Of a DNA stretch of 32,406 bases, positions 7,770-14,997 are shown one piece after another. Under the pieces are notes generated by a model. The model was not told where the DNA came from and did not search any database. It saw only the letters and a program-made list of their open reading frames with translations. Within the stretch, counting starts at the first letter, position 1, and each line of letters starts with the position of its first letter. Source of the DNA: CAYTCZ01 sp964436315. Lineage in GTDB: Bacteria; Actinomycetota; Thermoleophilia; Gaiellales; Gaiellaceae. The translations under genes and the position numbers were made by a program. The stretch covers positions 1 to 32,406 of the forward strand of contig CAYTCZ010000035.1 in the NCBI GenBank assembly GCA_964436315.1. Reading direction: 5' to 3'.

Positions 7770-7780
7770 TTACGGTAAGT
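7754..7780. promoter_or_regulatory. Candidate ArsR operator with three GTAAGT half-sites
   Basis: CGTAAGTG at 7757-7764 and CACTTACG at 7767-7774 form a perfect 8-bp inverted repeat around GA, and TA at 7754-7755 pairs with TA at 7776-7777. The second arm, ACTTAC (7768-7773), also forms an inverted repeat with GTAAGT at 7775-7780, one base apart. The site covers the arsR start codon, the presumed transcription start and part of its -10. Autoregulation is inferred from location. Confidence 0.6.
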
Positions 7781-7783
7781 ATA
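7778..7783 (-). promoter_or_regulatory. Candidate -10 (TATACT) of a leaderless arsR mRNA
   Basis: On the reverse strand TATACT ends 8 nt before the GTG start, the spacing seen in leaderless actinobacterial genes. No convincing -35 was found. Confidence 0.5.
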
Positions 7784-7832
7784 AGCTAACTGATAGTGGA
7801 TATCGACCGCTTCGGTGCCGGCTACGGGTCGT

Positions 7833-7838
7833 TAGCCT
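7833..7838 (+). promoter_or_regulatory. Candidate -10 (TAGCCT) of a leaderless truA mRNA
   Basis: TAGCCT ends 8 nt before the GTG of truA, and no Shine-Dalgarno is present. This supports a separate promoter for truA rather than read-through from rplQ. Confidence 0.45.
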
Positions 7839-7846
7839 GACGAACC

Positions 7847-8578
7847 GTGGCAGTCGTCAAGCTCACGATTGAGTACACGGGAACAGACTTCGCCGGTTGG
7901 GCGAGACAGCCTGGGCTGCGAACGGTGGAGGGCGAGCTGCGATCCGCGCTCGGCGTCGTATTCCCGCGCTGGAACGGGCTGGCTGTCGCCGGTCGCACGG
8001 ATGCGGGTGTCCATGCGCTGGGTCAGGTCGCCAGCTTTGTGTGCGATCGTGGTCCGCCTCCCGATCGAATCCCAGCCGCGTTGAATGCGGAACTTCCGAG
8101 CGACGTCGCGGTCGCGCACGCAGAGCACGCCCCAGAGGGTTTTCATGCCAGGCACTCGGCGAGGTCGAGGACCTATCGGTACCGACTCTTCCGTCGTGCA
8201 GCGCGATCGGCATTCGAATCGAGGCGGTCGTACTGGTATCCGCATCGGCTCGACATTGATCGGCTGGCGAGTAGCGCGGAGCTACTCGTCGGCAAGCACG
8301 ATTTCCGCGCGTTTACGCCGACCGAGACGGAGCACGAGGTGTTCGTACGCACGGTCTTGTCAGCGCGGTGGAGCGACGATGACGACTTCACCGAATTTCG
8401 CGTGACCGCCGACAGTTTCTTACGGCACATGGTGCGGACGCTGGTCGGAACGATGCTGGAATACGATCCCGATGCCTTCGCGATACTGCTCGAAGGACGT
8501 CCGCGTCCTGAAGCGGGCATGACCGCGCCTCCGTGGGGCCTGTATCTCGAGTCGGTCGAGTACGACGCCCTCGCGTAG
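7847..8578 (+). CDS. truA: tRNA pseudouridine(38-40) synthase TruA
   Basis: 243 residues. TruA isomerises U38-U40 in the tRNA anticodon stem-loop. The catalytic motif GRTDAGVHALGQVASF (Asp near residue 48) is clear, as are the N-terminal IEYTGTDFAGWARQP, SRTYRYRLF, HDFRAFT and the C-terminal FLRHMVRTLVGTML. The GTG start at 7847 fits the family N-terminus. In many bacteria truA directly follows rplQ; here it is separated by the reverse-strand ArsR/SRPBCC pair and has its own candidate promoter. Length is normal for the family. Confidence 0.96.
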   Translation: MAVVKLTIEYTGTDFAGWARQPGLRTVEGELRSALGVVFPRWNGLAVAGRTDAGVHALGQVASFVCDRGPPPDRIPAALNAELPSDVAVAHAEHAPEGFHARHSARSRTYRYRLFRRAARSAFESRRSYWYPHRLDIDRLASSAELLVGKHDFRAFTPTETEHEVFVRTVLSARWSDDDDFTEFRVTADSFLRHMVRTLVGTMLEYDPDAFAILLEGRPRPEAGMTAPPWGLYLESVEYDALA

Positions 8579-8855
8579 CTGGCCCGAGCGACCGCCGGCT
8601 TGACCGAAGGCAACCCCCGACGCGAGACTCGCGCGAACTCGAAACCAGATCCAAACCAAACTGGCCGCCCACCTCCCCGCGCGGGCCCACCAACCCCACT
8701 TCCCCACCCTGGGTGGGGAGTAAGAGTCCACCCGCCACCCGAGACGCAGTTTAGAAAGGTAGGCGGGCCAGATTTGGGACTTTCTGGGTCGTGTTCGACA
8801 AGACCCGAGCTGTGATGAACGGTGCCGTAGCGACTCGCGGATACGATCTTTGCCG
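8579..8855. other. C-rich intergenic region with two hairpins
   Basis: This 277-nt gap between truA and the HAD gene has a C-rich, G-poor top strand from about 8630 to 8750. It contains a long GC-rich hairpin (arms 8700-8709 and 8711-8720, CCCCACCC/GGGTGGGG), without a T-run, and a second stem-loop at 8786-8806 (GGGTC...GACCC with an inner TGT/ACA). No convincing ORF was seen. The first hairpin may help end the truA transcript. Confidence 0.45.
8842..8847 (+). promoter_or_regulatory. Candidate -10 (TACGAT) of a leaderless HAD-ligA mRNA
   Basis: TACGAT ends 8 nt before the ATG at 8856. This spacing argues for the ATG over the in-frame TTG at 8850. Confidence 0.42.
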
Positions 8856-9491
8856 ATGCGCTTTCCGACGGTTCTCTTTGACCTGGACGGCACGCTGATC
8901 GACTCTGGCCGGATCATCCTTGCCTCGTTCCGTCACGCAACCAAGACAGTTTTGAATCGAGATATCCCGGACGAAGAACTCGTGGCTAACGTCGGGGGCT
9001 CGAACATCAACGACCAGATGAAGGCGATCGATGCCGATCGGGCCGACGAGCTCGTTCGGACGTACCGCGAGCACAACGAGCCATTGCATGCCGACATCGA
9101 GGCCTTCGACGGAATTGTCGACGTTCTCTCCGAGCTGTCTTCCCAAGATCGCAAGCTCGGGATCGTTACGGCGAAACGAAAGAGCGCGGTCGCTCTGGCA
9201 CTGCGACTTCTGAGCCTCGAGGGCTATTTCAGCACTGTCGTTACAGCGGAGTCGACGACCAACCACAAGCCTCATCCCGAGCCAATCCTCCGAGCCCTGG
9301 AAGATCTCGATGCCGAACCGGCAAGCGCGGCATACGTCGGAGATTCGCCTTTCGATATGGGTGCCGGTCGGGCCGCGAACGTCTTTACAGTCGGGGTTGG
9401 CTGGGGTGGCATCCACCCGGCCGAGCGGCTAAGAGACGCCGGTGCGAATGTCCTCGTGAACTCCCCCGAGGAGCTACTGGGTGTCCTCTAA
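8856..9491 (+). CDS. HAD-superfamily phosphatase (Gph/PpaX-like)
   Basis: 211 residues from the ATG at 8856. Motif I FDLDGTLID puts the nucleophile and general acid at D9 and D11. An alpha-helical cap follows (about 15-85). Motif II is GIVTAKRKS, motif III is the Lys in HKPHPEP, and motif IV is YVGDSPFDMGAGRAA. The cap and motifs resemble phosphoglycolate phosphatase and the pyrophosphatase PpaX; the substrate cannot be fixed from sequence. It overlaps ligA by 11 nt, so the two are co-transcribed. A link to DNA repair, such as clearing 2-phosphoglycolate from damaged ends, is only a guess from position. Confidence 0.88.
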   Translation: MRFPTVLFDLDGTLIDSGRIILASFRHATKTVLNRDIPDEELVANVGGSNINDQMKAIDADRADELVRTYREHNEPLHADIEAFDGIVDVLSELSSQDRKLGIVTAKRKSAVALALRLLSLEGYFSTVVTAESTTNHKPHPEPILRALEDLDAEPASAAYVGDSPFDMGAGRAANVFTVGVGWGGIHPAERLRDAGANVLVNSPEELLGVL

Positions 9492-11505
9492 AGCGGCGTC
9501 GGCGCGCCAGCGTGTCGACGAACTGCGGCGGGCTCTAGAGCATCACAGCTACCGGTACTACGTTCTCGATGATCCGGAAATCAGCGATGCCGAGTTCGAC
9601 CGACTCTTCGACGAACTCGTGAGTCTCGAGGAATCGAATCCAGGGCTTCGGAGCCCAGATTCGCCGACTGCTCGAGTGGGAGCCGCCCCGTCTGCACGAT
9701 TCGAGAAGGTCGAGCATCTTTCGGCGATGGGCTCGCTCGAGAAGGTGACGGACCGTGAGGGACTCGCAAAGTGGGCCGAGGACCTTCGCAAACGGCTCGC
9801 AACCGATGAGCCGGTTGCATACGTAACTGAGCCCAAGATCGACGGCTCGGCGGTCTCCCTCGTCTACGAGAACGGCGAGTTCGTTCGTGGCGCGACCCGC
9901 GGGGACGGTCTACGCGGGGAGGACGTGACGGCGAACCTCAGAACCGTCAGATCCATACCGCTGCGCATGAGGGAGCAACCGGGCGAACAACCTCCAGCGC
10001 TCGTGGAGGTACGGGGTGAGATCTACTTTCCGCTTACGGGCTTCCAGCGCCTCAACGAGCGACTGATCGCGGACGGTAAGAAGCCCGCCCCGAATCCGCG
10101 AAACGCGGCCGCTGGCTCCCTGCGCCAACTCGACCCCACGGTCACCGCGTCGAGGGAACTCGCGATCTGGGTCTACGGCATCGGCCGTGCCGAGGGCGTG
10201 ACTCTCGAAACCCAGTCAGACGTGCTTCACTGGCTTCGCGAACATGGCTTCCGAACGAACCCAAACGCCGAGACGCACCGATCGATCGAATCTGTTGAAT
10301 CGTTTGTTACCGCGTGGGAGAGACGCCGAACCGAACTCGATTACGAGATCGACGGTGTTGTGATCAAGGTGGACTCGCTCGACCAACAAACTCGACTCGG
10401 GGCGCTCCACGGACGACCTCGGTGGGCCCGCGCGTTCAAGTGGGCGCCCGAGACAGCCGAGACGACGCTGCGACATATCCATGTTCGTGTCGGGCGCACA
10501 GGAGCGCTCAACCCCTGGGCTGAGCTCGATCCCGTCGAGGTGGGTGGAGTCACAGTCTCGAACGCGACGCTGCATAACGAGGAGGACATTCGTCGAAAGG
10601 ACCTTCGGGAGAGTGATCGTGTGATCGTCCAGCGGGCGGGCGACGTCATCCCGCAAGTGGTAGGACCGGTTCTGCCCCATGCGAAGGGATCGAAGCCCTG
10701 GTCGATGCCCACCGACTGCCCGGTCTGCGGCACTCCCGTCGTCAAGCCTGAGGGCGAGGCGATGCACCGCTGCCCGAACGGGCGATGCGAGTCGAGGGGA
10801 TTGGAAACCCTGGTTCACTGGGTGAGCCAAGGAGTCATGGATATCGAGGGAGTCGGCGAGCAGTTCATCCGGAGGCTGTGGGCGGAAGGATTGGTTACCT
10901 CGATGCCGGATCTGTACCGGCTCACCAAGGAGCAGCTCGTGGAGCTCGACGGCTTCCAAGAGCGGTCTGCGTCGAACGTGATCGAGGCAATCGAACGTTC
11001 AAAGGACCGGCCGTTCTCGCGCATTCTTTTCGGACTCAACATCCCGCAAGTCGGGTTCGTCACCGCTTCGGCGCTGGCTCAATATTTCGGCTCGGTCGAT
11101 CGCCTGATGGAGGCGGGGCAGGAGGCGATTGAAGAGGTTGAGGGAGTTGGCCCTGATCGGGCCGAGGCGATCGCGGATTGGTTTGCCGACGATCAGAACC
11201 GCGCGCTCGTCGGCGAGCTCCGGGCCCTCGGTCTTCAGTTCGAAACGCAGAAGAGCGAGCTACCGAGCGACGGGCCGTTGGCCGGAAAGACCTTTGTCGT
11301 GAGTGGGACCCTCGAGGGTTTTACGCGAGAGGAGGCGACCGCGGCTCTGCAAGACCGCGGTGCGCGAGTGTCGAGTTCAGTGTCCCGCAAGACGACTGCC
11401 TTGATCACCGGAGCAAACCCAGGTTCGAAGCTCGAAAAGGCGCAAAGCCTTGGAGTCGAAGTACTCGATGAGGCGGGGCTGGAGGCGTTACTGAGCGGCG
11501 AGTAG
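9481..11505 (+). CDS. ligA: NAD-dependent DNA ligase LigA
   Basis: 674 residues, normal length. The domains in order are: domain Ia with the NMN-binding HHSYRYYVLDDPEISDAEFD (about 20-40); the adenylation domain with catalytic K119 in TEPKIDGSAV and EVRGEIYFP; an OB fold (RVGRTGALNPWAELDPVEVGGVTVSNATLHN); a Cys4 zinc finger (CPVCGTPVVKPEGEAMHRCPNGRC, about 413-436); helix-hairpin-helix repeats; and a C-terminal BRCT domain (about 595-674). It seals nicks in replication and repair. The GTG at 9481 overlaps the HAD gene. The 3' end overlaps the convergent dacB by 18 nt. Confidence 0.97.
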   Translation: MSSKAASARQRVDELRRALEHHSYRYYVLDDPEISDAEFDRLFDELVSLEESNPGLRSPDSPTARVGAAPSARFEKVEHLSAMGSLEKVTDREGLAKWAEDLRKRLATDEPVAYVTEPKIDGSAVSLVYENGEFVRGATRGDGLRGEDVTANLRTVRSIPLRMREQPGEQPPALVEVRGEIYFPLTGFQRLNERLIADGKKPAPNPRNAAAGSLRQLDPTVTASRELAIWVYGIGRAEGVTLETQSDVLHWLREHGFRTNPNAETHRSIESVESFVTAWERRRTELDYEIDGVVIKVDSLDQQTRLGALHGRPRWARAFKWAPETAETTLRHIHVRVGRTGALNPWAELDPVEVGGVTVSNATLHNEEDIRRKDLRESDRVIVQRAGDVIPQVVGPVLPHAKGSKPWSMPTDCPVCGTPVVKPEGEAMHRCPNGRCESRGLETLVHWVSQGVMDIEGVGEQFIRRLWAEGLVTSMPDLYRLTKEQLVELDGFQERSASNVIEAIERSKDRPFSRILFGLNIPQVGFVTASALAQYFGSVDRLMEAGQEAIEEVEGVGPDRAEAIADWFADDQNRALVGELRALGLQFETQKSELPSDGPLAGKTFVVSGTLEGFTREEATAALQDRGARVSSSVSRKTTALITGANPGSKLEKAQSLGVEVLDEAGLEALLSGE

Positions 11506-12714
11506 TCGCACGAATCGATCCTGCCCCTTGCGTGCCGTCCACCACGGAATCGGATCGCCATTCATCAGGATCGCGAACGCGTATCTCGAGCTTACGTAGC
11601 CAGCGAGGCTCGACGAGAGACTTGTCGTTCCAGTCTTGGCCTTCACACGGCCCTTTGCCGGAGGCTTGACGAGGCGCTGTTCGAGGGTTCCGTTCACGCC
11701 AGCGATCGCCAAGGAGTTCACAAAAGCGAGCCGTACGTCGAAATCCCGCCAAACCGCGAGCAACAGTGCCGCCAGAGCCCTCGGTGTGAGGCGATCGAGT
11801 TGCGACAGGCCTGAGCCGTCAGCGATCCGGACGCCGTTCAGCGGGACGCCGTACTCGCGAAGCACTCCTCGTACTACCTTCGAGCCTGCCGCAGTCGTAC
11901 CACCCGATCCGGCTTTCGCACCAATGACCTTGAGCAGCATCTCAGCTCTGAAGTTGTCGCTTTCTCGGTTCATGTCACGGACGATCGTTGTGACCGGCTC
12001 GGACGAAACCGTGGCGAGCCGCACCGAGTTCCGCGGTGTCTTGCCCTTCCGAGCCTTGGCAGCGACCGCGACACCTGCTTTCTTGAGTTCAGCGCGGAAT
12101 GCGCGAGCAGTAGCCAAAGCTGGATCGGTCCTCATCCGTCCGTTCACCCACGCGCGGTCGAAAACGAGGGCCGAGATGGGTGGCGACTCGATGAGGTAGA
12201 AAGACGATTTCCAGCCGGGCGCAATGCGTTTGAGGTCGAAGTACGTCTCATCCCCTCGGATCCGTCCGGTGATCCTTCGGATTCCGCGCGCACGGACTTG
12301 GCGCGCTAGTTCGGTCAGGTCGGATCGGCGGAGCGTCGGATCACCGTATCCCTTGAGGTACAAATCACCTTTCCAGGTAGCCCCTGATCGACTTCCCGAG
12401 CCGAGCACCGCGGTTTTGATTCGCATCGTGCCGCCGAGCTTGACCAGCGCGGCGAGGGCAACGGGGAGCTTCTCCGTGGAAGCAGGGATGAACGAGCGGG
12501 CTGCATTCTGCTCGAACACGGTTCTGCCGGTCCTGAGGTCGAGAACAAGCACGCCGGTGTTTGATGGGGAAACGCCCTTCGCGCGAAGCGCGCGCTCGAG
12601 GCGCTTCTCGAGTGGCGCCGCCGACGCACTCGCGAGCGCGGGCGAAGCGACCAGCGCGAACGCAAGCGCGACGAGGATCGCCGAGCAGACGACCGTGAGC
12701 TTCGATCTATTCAT
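11488..12714 (-). CDS. dacB: D-alanyl-D-alanine carboxypeptidase/endopeptidase (PBP4, S13 family)
   Basis: 408 residues. An N-terminal signal peptide is clear (residues 1-30, hydrophobic core LTVVCSAILVALAFALVA, cleavage near ALASA). The active-site motifs of the S13 family are present: S79-x-x-K82 (ASTEK), S252-D-N254 and K360-T-G. It acts outside the membrane, trimming or cleaving peptidoglycan crosslinks. The gene lies on the reverse strand, downstream of the response regulator and 3D-domain genes in the same direction, forming a wall-related cluster. The last 18 nt overlap the end of ligA. The ATG start has no Shine-Dalgarno, but a TATCCT -10 lies 18 nt upstream. Confidence 0.93.
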   Translation of the reverse strand: MNRSKLTVVCSAILVALAFALVASPALASASAAPLEKRLERALRAKGVSPSNTGVLVLDLRTGRTVFEQNAARSFIPASTEKLPVALAALVKLGGTMRIKTAVLGSGSRSGATWKGDLYLKGYGDPTLRRSDLTELARQVRARGIRRITGRIRGDETYFDLKRIAPGWKSSFYLIESPPISALVFDRAWVNGRMRTDPALATARAFRAELKKAGVAVAAKARKGKTPRNSVRLATVSSEPVTTIVRDMNRESDNFRAEMLLKVIGAKAGSGGTTAAGSKVVRGVLREYGVPLNGVRIADGSGLSQLDRLTPRALAALLLAVWRDFDVRLAFVNSLAIAGVNGTLEQRLVKPPAKGRVKAKTGTTSLSSSLAGYVSSRYAFAILMNGDPIPWWTARKGQDRFVRLLAAQ

Positions 12715-12732
12715 CCCGAATCCGACTGGTCG

Positions 12733-12738
12733 AGGATA
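12733..12738 (-). promoter_or_regulatory. Candidate -10 (TATCCT) for dacB
   Basis: TATCCT on the reverse strand lies 18 nt before the dacB ATG, predicting a leader of about 11 nt. No good -35 is visible. Confidence 0.4.
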
Positions 12739-12849
12739 GCCCGCTCACCGCCGTACTTTCGTCGCGTTGTGGTCTCTGACCTTTCCCGCACGATCGCCGT
12801 CGCGAGCCTGTGCAGTGGCTGAGGGCCTGAGCCGTCCACAGGGACTGGT

Positions 12850-13551
12850 TTACACGATGCCGCTCCGAACCGCGTACACGGCCGCCTGGATCCGGTTTTC
12901 GATCTGGAGCTTCATCAGGATGTTCGAGATGTGATTCTTCACTGTCTTTGGGCTGATGAAGAGATCCGCCGCGATCTCAGCGTTCTCTTTCCCGTTTGCG
13001 ATGAGCTTGAGGACTTCGATTTCGCGGTCCGAGAGTTCTGCACGGATCATCTCGGCGGCGTCCGCCGACGCGGAGTGGGCGCGAAGACGCTGCAGCAGCT
13101 TGGTCGCAATCTGAGGTGAAATGAGGGCTTCGCCACGCGCTGCGGCCCGAACCCCGGTGATGAGATCCTCAATCGTCGCGTCTTTCAGGAGATAGCCGCA
13201 CGCACCGGCGAGCACCGCGCCGATGACGTCGTCGTCTTCGTCAGAGATCGTGAGTACAACGACGCGCGTCAGCGGCGCGCGGGCCGAGAGCTTGCTCGTT
13301 GTCTCGACCCCGGAAATACCCGGCATGTTGAGATCCATAATCACGACGTCCGGGGCGAGTCGACCGACGAGCTTCAAGGCGGATTCCCCGTCGGCGGCCT
13401 CGCCGACCACGCGAACGCCTTTCTCTTCCAGGAGATTCCGCAGACCGGTACGAAACAAGTCGTGATCATCAACGATCACGACGCGCGTATCGTCCTCGTT
13501 CAGCGGAAGTTGAATGCTGTTTTCGACGCTTGACACCTCGGCGGGCCGCAC
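12850..13551 (-). CDS. NarL/FixJ-family response regulator, orphan
   Basis: 233 residues. The receiver domain (about 22-140) has the acidic pair D28/D29, phospho-acceptor D73 (VIMDLNMPG), T101 and K123. The LuxR-type HTH (about 170-232) contains LSDREIEVLKLIANGKENAEIAADLFISPKTVKNHISNILMKL. It is a DNA-binding transcription factor controlled by phosphorylation. No histidine kinase is encoded in the window, so it is an orphan here. It sits between the 3D-domain hydrolase and dacB, all on the reverse strand. GTG at 13551 is the longest start; a GTG about seven codons later is also possible, because the first 20 residues are not part of the receiver fold. Confidence 0.93.
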   Translation of the reverse strand: MRPAEVSSVENSIQLPLNEDDTRVVIVDDHDLFRTGLRNLLEEKGVRVVGEAADGESALKLVGRLAPDVVIMDLNMPGISGVETTSKLSARAPLTRVVVLTISDEDDDVIGAVLAGACGYLLKDATIEDLITGVRAAARGEALISPQIATKLLQRLRAHSASADAAEMIRAELSDREIEVLKLIANGKENAEIAADLFISPKTVKNHISNILMKLQIENRIQAAVYAVRSGIV

Positions 13552-13575
13552 ATCCCGGTTGAGCGAACGCCAGAG

Positions 13576-13581
13576 AGTGTA
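13576..13581 (-). promoter_or_regulatory. Candidate -10 (TACACT) for the response regulator gene
   Basis: TACACT on the reverse strand ends 24 nt before the GTG at 13551. The -35 is weak. Read-through from the 3D-domain gene, 84 nt upstream, is equally possible. Confidence 0.3.
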
Positions 13582-13635
13582 GAGGCCGTGCGTGCTGGAA
13601 CCGAGCCGCTTTTTCTCGTTCCGCGGATGGTCTGC

Positions 13636-14766
13636 TTATCGAATGGTGATTGTGACGGTCTTTCTGCCCCAGCTGGCAGCCTGGCCGTACGTAGGGAACC
13701 AGAGATCGATGATGTTCCCGATGATCGCGCTACCGGTGTCTGCCGCGATCCCCTCTCCGTAACCCGGTATGAACATGCGCGTGCCGAGCGGGATTACCGA
13801 GGGATCAACCGCGACCACGCCCAGGCCGACCGGCGTGCCCGACGCGGTGTAACCGGTAAGTGAGTAGGCAACGGCGTCCACCACCAGTGTCATCCCCGGC
13901 TCGAGTCCGTTCCTCGCCGCCGCCGGAGGTGGGCTGGGAGGCGAGGGCGACGTCGATCCGCTCGACGGGGCTGATTCCTGCTGGGCCGCCGCGGACGCTG
14001 GGACGACCTCGTTTGCGGCCCGAGCTGCAGCCGCGGCGTTTAGTTCCTGCGCACGCTGTTCTGCCGCTGCCGCGTCGGCGACGAGTTCGGCGATCCGTAG
14101 GTCGTTCAGTGCCCGATCGGCGGCAAGCGTCTCGATATAGGCTGAGCGTTCGAGCTTCTGCGCGGCGAGCGACGCCATAGCCTGATCGACCTCTTCTGCC
14201 GCCGCTTTCACGTTCTGTCGCTTCTCTTTGAGCTTCTGAAGCGCTCGCTGCAGGGTTGCTTCGGTCTCCTGCGCGTCGCGGATGATGTCATCGTTCAGCT
14301 CCGCGAGTCGGTTGATCTCGTCGATTGCCGAGATTGCGTCAGTCAGGGATTCCGAACCCAGGAGGATCTCGAGCGGATCGATATCTCCCTGAACGTAGAG
14401 AGCCGTCAGTTGATCAGCGAGCTGTTGCTGGGCGCTGTTTCGGGCCTTCTCTGCGGCGGCGTGCTGTGCCTTTGCGCTGGCGCGCTCCTCCTCCAGGGCC
14501 GCGAGTCTGTCCGTCAGAGTGCTTGCTCGTTGCTCAGCGTTCGCCAGATCGGACTCAAGTGCGAACAACTCGAGAAGCGCGTTCTCCTCGAGCGCCACAA
14601 GCGTTTGATTCTGTTCCTCGAGGACCTCAGCCTGGCCTCGAAGTGTCTCCGGGTCATCGGCACGGGCACCGGCGACCACGAGCAGCGCCAGGCACGCGGC
14701 CAGGCAGACCGCTGCCGTTCGGAGCGGGCCAAACCGACCCAGCAGCCGTCGCGGAGGAACTCGCAC
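13636..14766 (-). CDS. Secreted coiled-coil protein with a C-terminal 3D domain
   Basis: 376 residues. A signal peptide or anchor (about 1-36, core AAVCLAACLALLVVAGA) is followed by a long coiled coil (about 40-248) interrupted by a CwlO-like hinge (about 119-160: LTALYVQG, LLGSESLTD), and a Pro/Ser-rich linker (250-285). The C-terminal domain (about 288-376) carries the three conserved aspartates of the 3D double-psi barrel: D321 (VDPSVIPLGT), D343 (AADTG) and D354 (IDLW). Such domains occur in wall-lytic enzymes of the YuiC/MltA-like group. It lies divergently from an NlpC/P60 gene with a related coiled coil. The GTG start has a TAGGCT -10 nine nt upstream. Confidence 0.87.
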   Translation of the reverse strand: MRVPPRRLLGRFGPLRTAAVCLAACLALLVVAGARADDPETLRGQAEVLEEQNQTLVALEENALLELFALESDLANAEQRASTLTDRLAALEEERASAKAQHAAAEKARNSAQQQLADQLTALYVQGDIDPLEILLGSESLTDAISAIDEINRLAELNDDIIRDAQETEATLQRALQKLKEKRQNVKAAAEEVDQAMASLAAQKLERSAYIETLAADRALNDLRIAELVADAAAAEQRAQELNAAAAARAANEVVPASAAAQQESAPSSGSTSPSPPSPPPAAARNGLEPGMTLVVDAVAYSLTGYTASGTPVGLGVVAVDPSVIPLGTRMFIPGYGEGIAADTGSAIIGNIIDLWFPTYGQAASWGRKTVTITIR

Positions 14767-14775
14767 GAACGTTCG

Positions 14776-14781
14776 AGCCTA
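14776..14781 (-). promoter_or_regulatory. Candidate -10 (TAGGCT) of the 3D-domain gene
   Basis: TAGGCT on the reverse strand is 9 nt before the GTG at 14766, consistent with a leaderless transcript. The same hexamer precedes the gene at 27623. Confidence 0.4.
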
Positions 14782-14832
14782 CCACCTGTTCCGAGGCGGT
14801 GACGAGGGCACAACACACCGCAAGCTGCCTGA

Positions 14833-14862
14833 CTTTGTGCGGAGGCGGTTCGGTGCGCAAAG
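14833..14862. promoter_or_regulatory. Inverted repeat in the divergent 3D/NlpC promoter region
   Basis: CTTTGTGC (14833-14840) and GCGCAAAG (14855-14862) are inverted copies with one T/G difference, 14 nt apart. The position between two divergent wall-hydrolase genes suggests a shared regulator site or a hairpin. No known operator or riboswitch was recognised. Confidence 0.35.
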
Positions 14863-14901
14863 AGCGTGATATTTGGCTCAAGGAGGTGCCTCTTTCCCCC
14901 A

Positions 14902-14931
14902 TTGCGCCCTATCCGCGATCCTTGTTACTAT
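14902..14931 (+). promoter_or_regulatory. Candidate promoter of the NlpC/P60 gene
   Basis: TTGCGC (14902-14907) and TACTAT (14926-14931) are separated by 18 nt. The predicted start near 14938-14941 coincides with the GTG of an 18-codon upstream ORF. Confidence 0.45.
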
Positions 14932-14940
14932 CCCGAGCTT

Positions 14941-14997
14941 GTGACCGCGGCCGCCCTCTCGCGTGCGTGCCTGCCAGTCCTGGTGGTGGGGCCGTGA
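14941..14997 (+). CDS. Candidate 18-codon upstream ORF coupled to the NlpC/P60 gene
   Basis: GTG at 14941 opens a frame of 18 codons (VTAAALSRACLPVLVVGP) whose TGA overlaps the NlpC start as GTGA. The GTG is 9 nt after a TACTAT -10, so it could be translated from a leaderless mRNA and pass ribosomes to the main gene, which lacks a strong Shine-Dalgarno. It has no recognisable family and may be only a chance frame. Confidence 0.3.
   Translation: MTAAALSRACLPVLVVGP

Noticed and set aside
8700..8720. Hairpin as a standard intrinsic terminator of truA
   Set aside because: There is no T-run on either side, so it is only noted as a palindrome.
14325..14993. Upstream extension of the NlpC/P60 reading frame
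   Set aside because: It is antisense to the 3D-domain gene and crosses the promoter; a signal peptide begins only at GTG 14994.
14767..14993. c-di-AMP (ydaO-type) riboswitch before the NlpC gene
   Set aside because: Such riboswitches often control wall hydrolases, but the conserved core sequences were not found.
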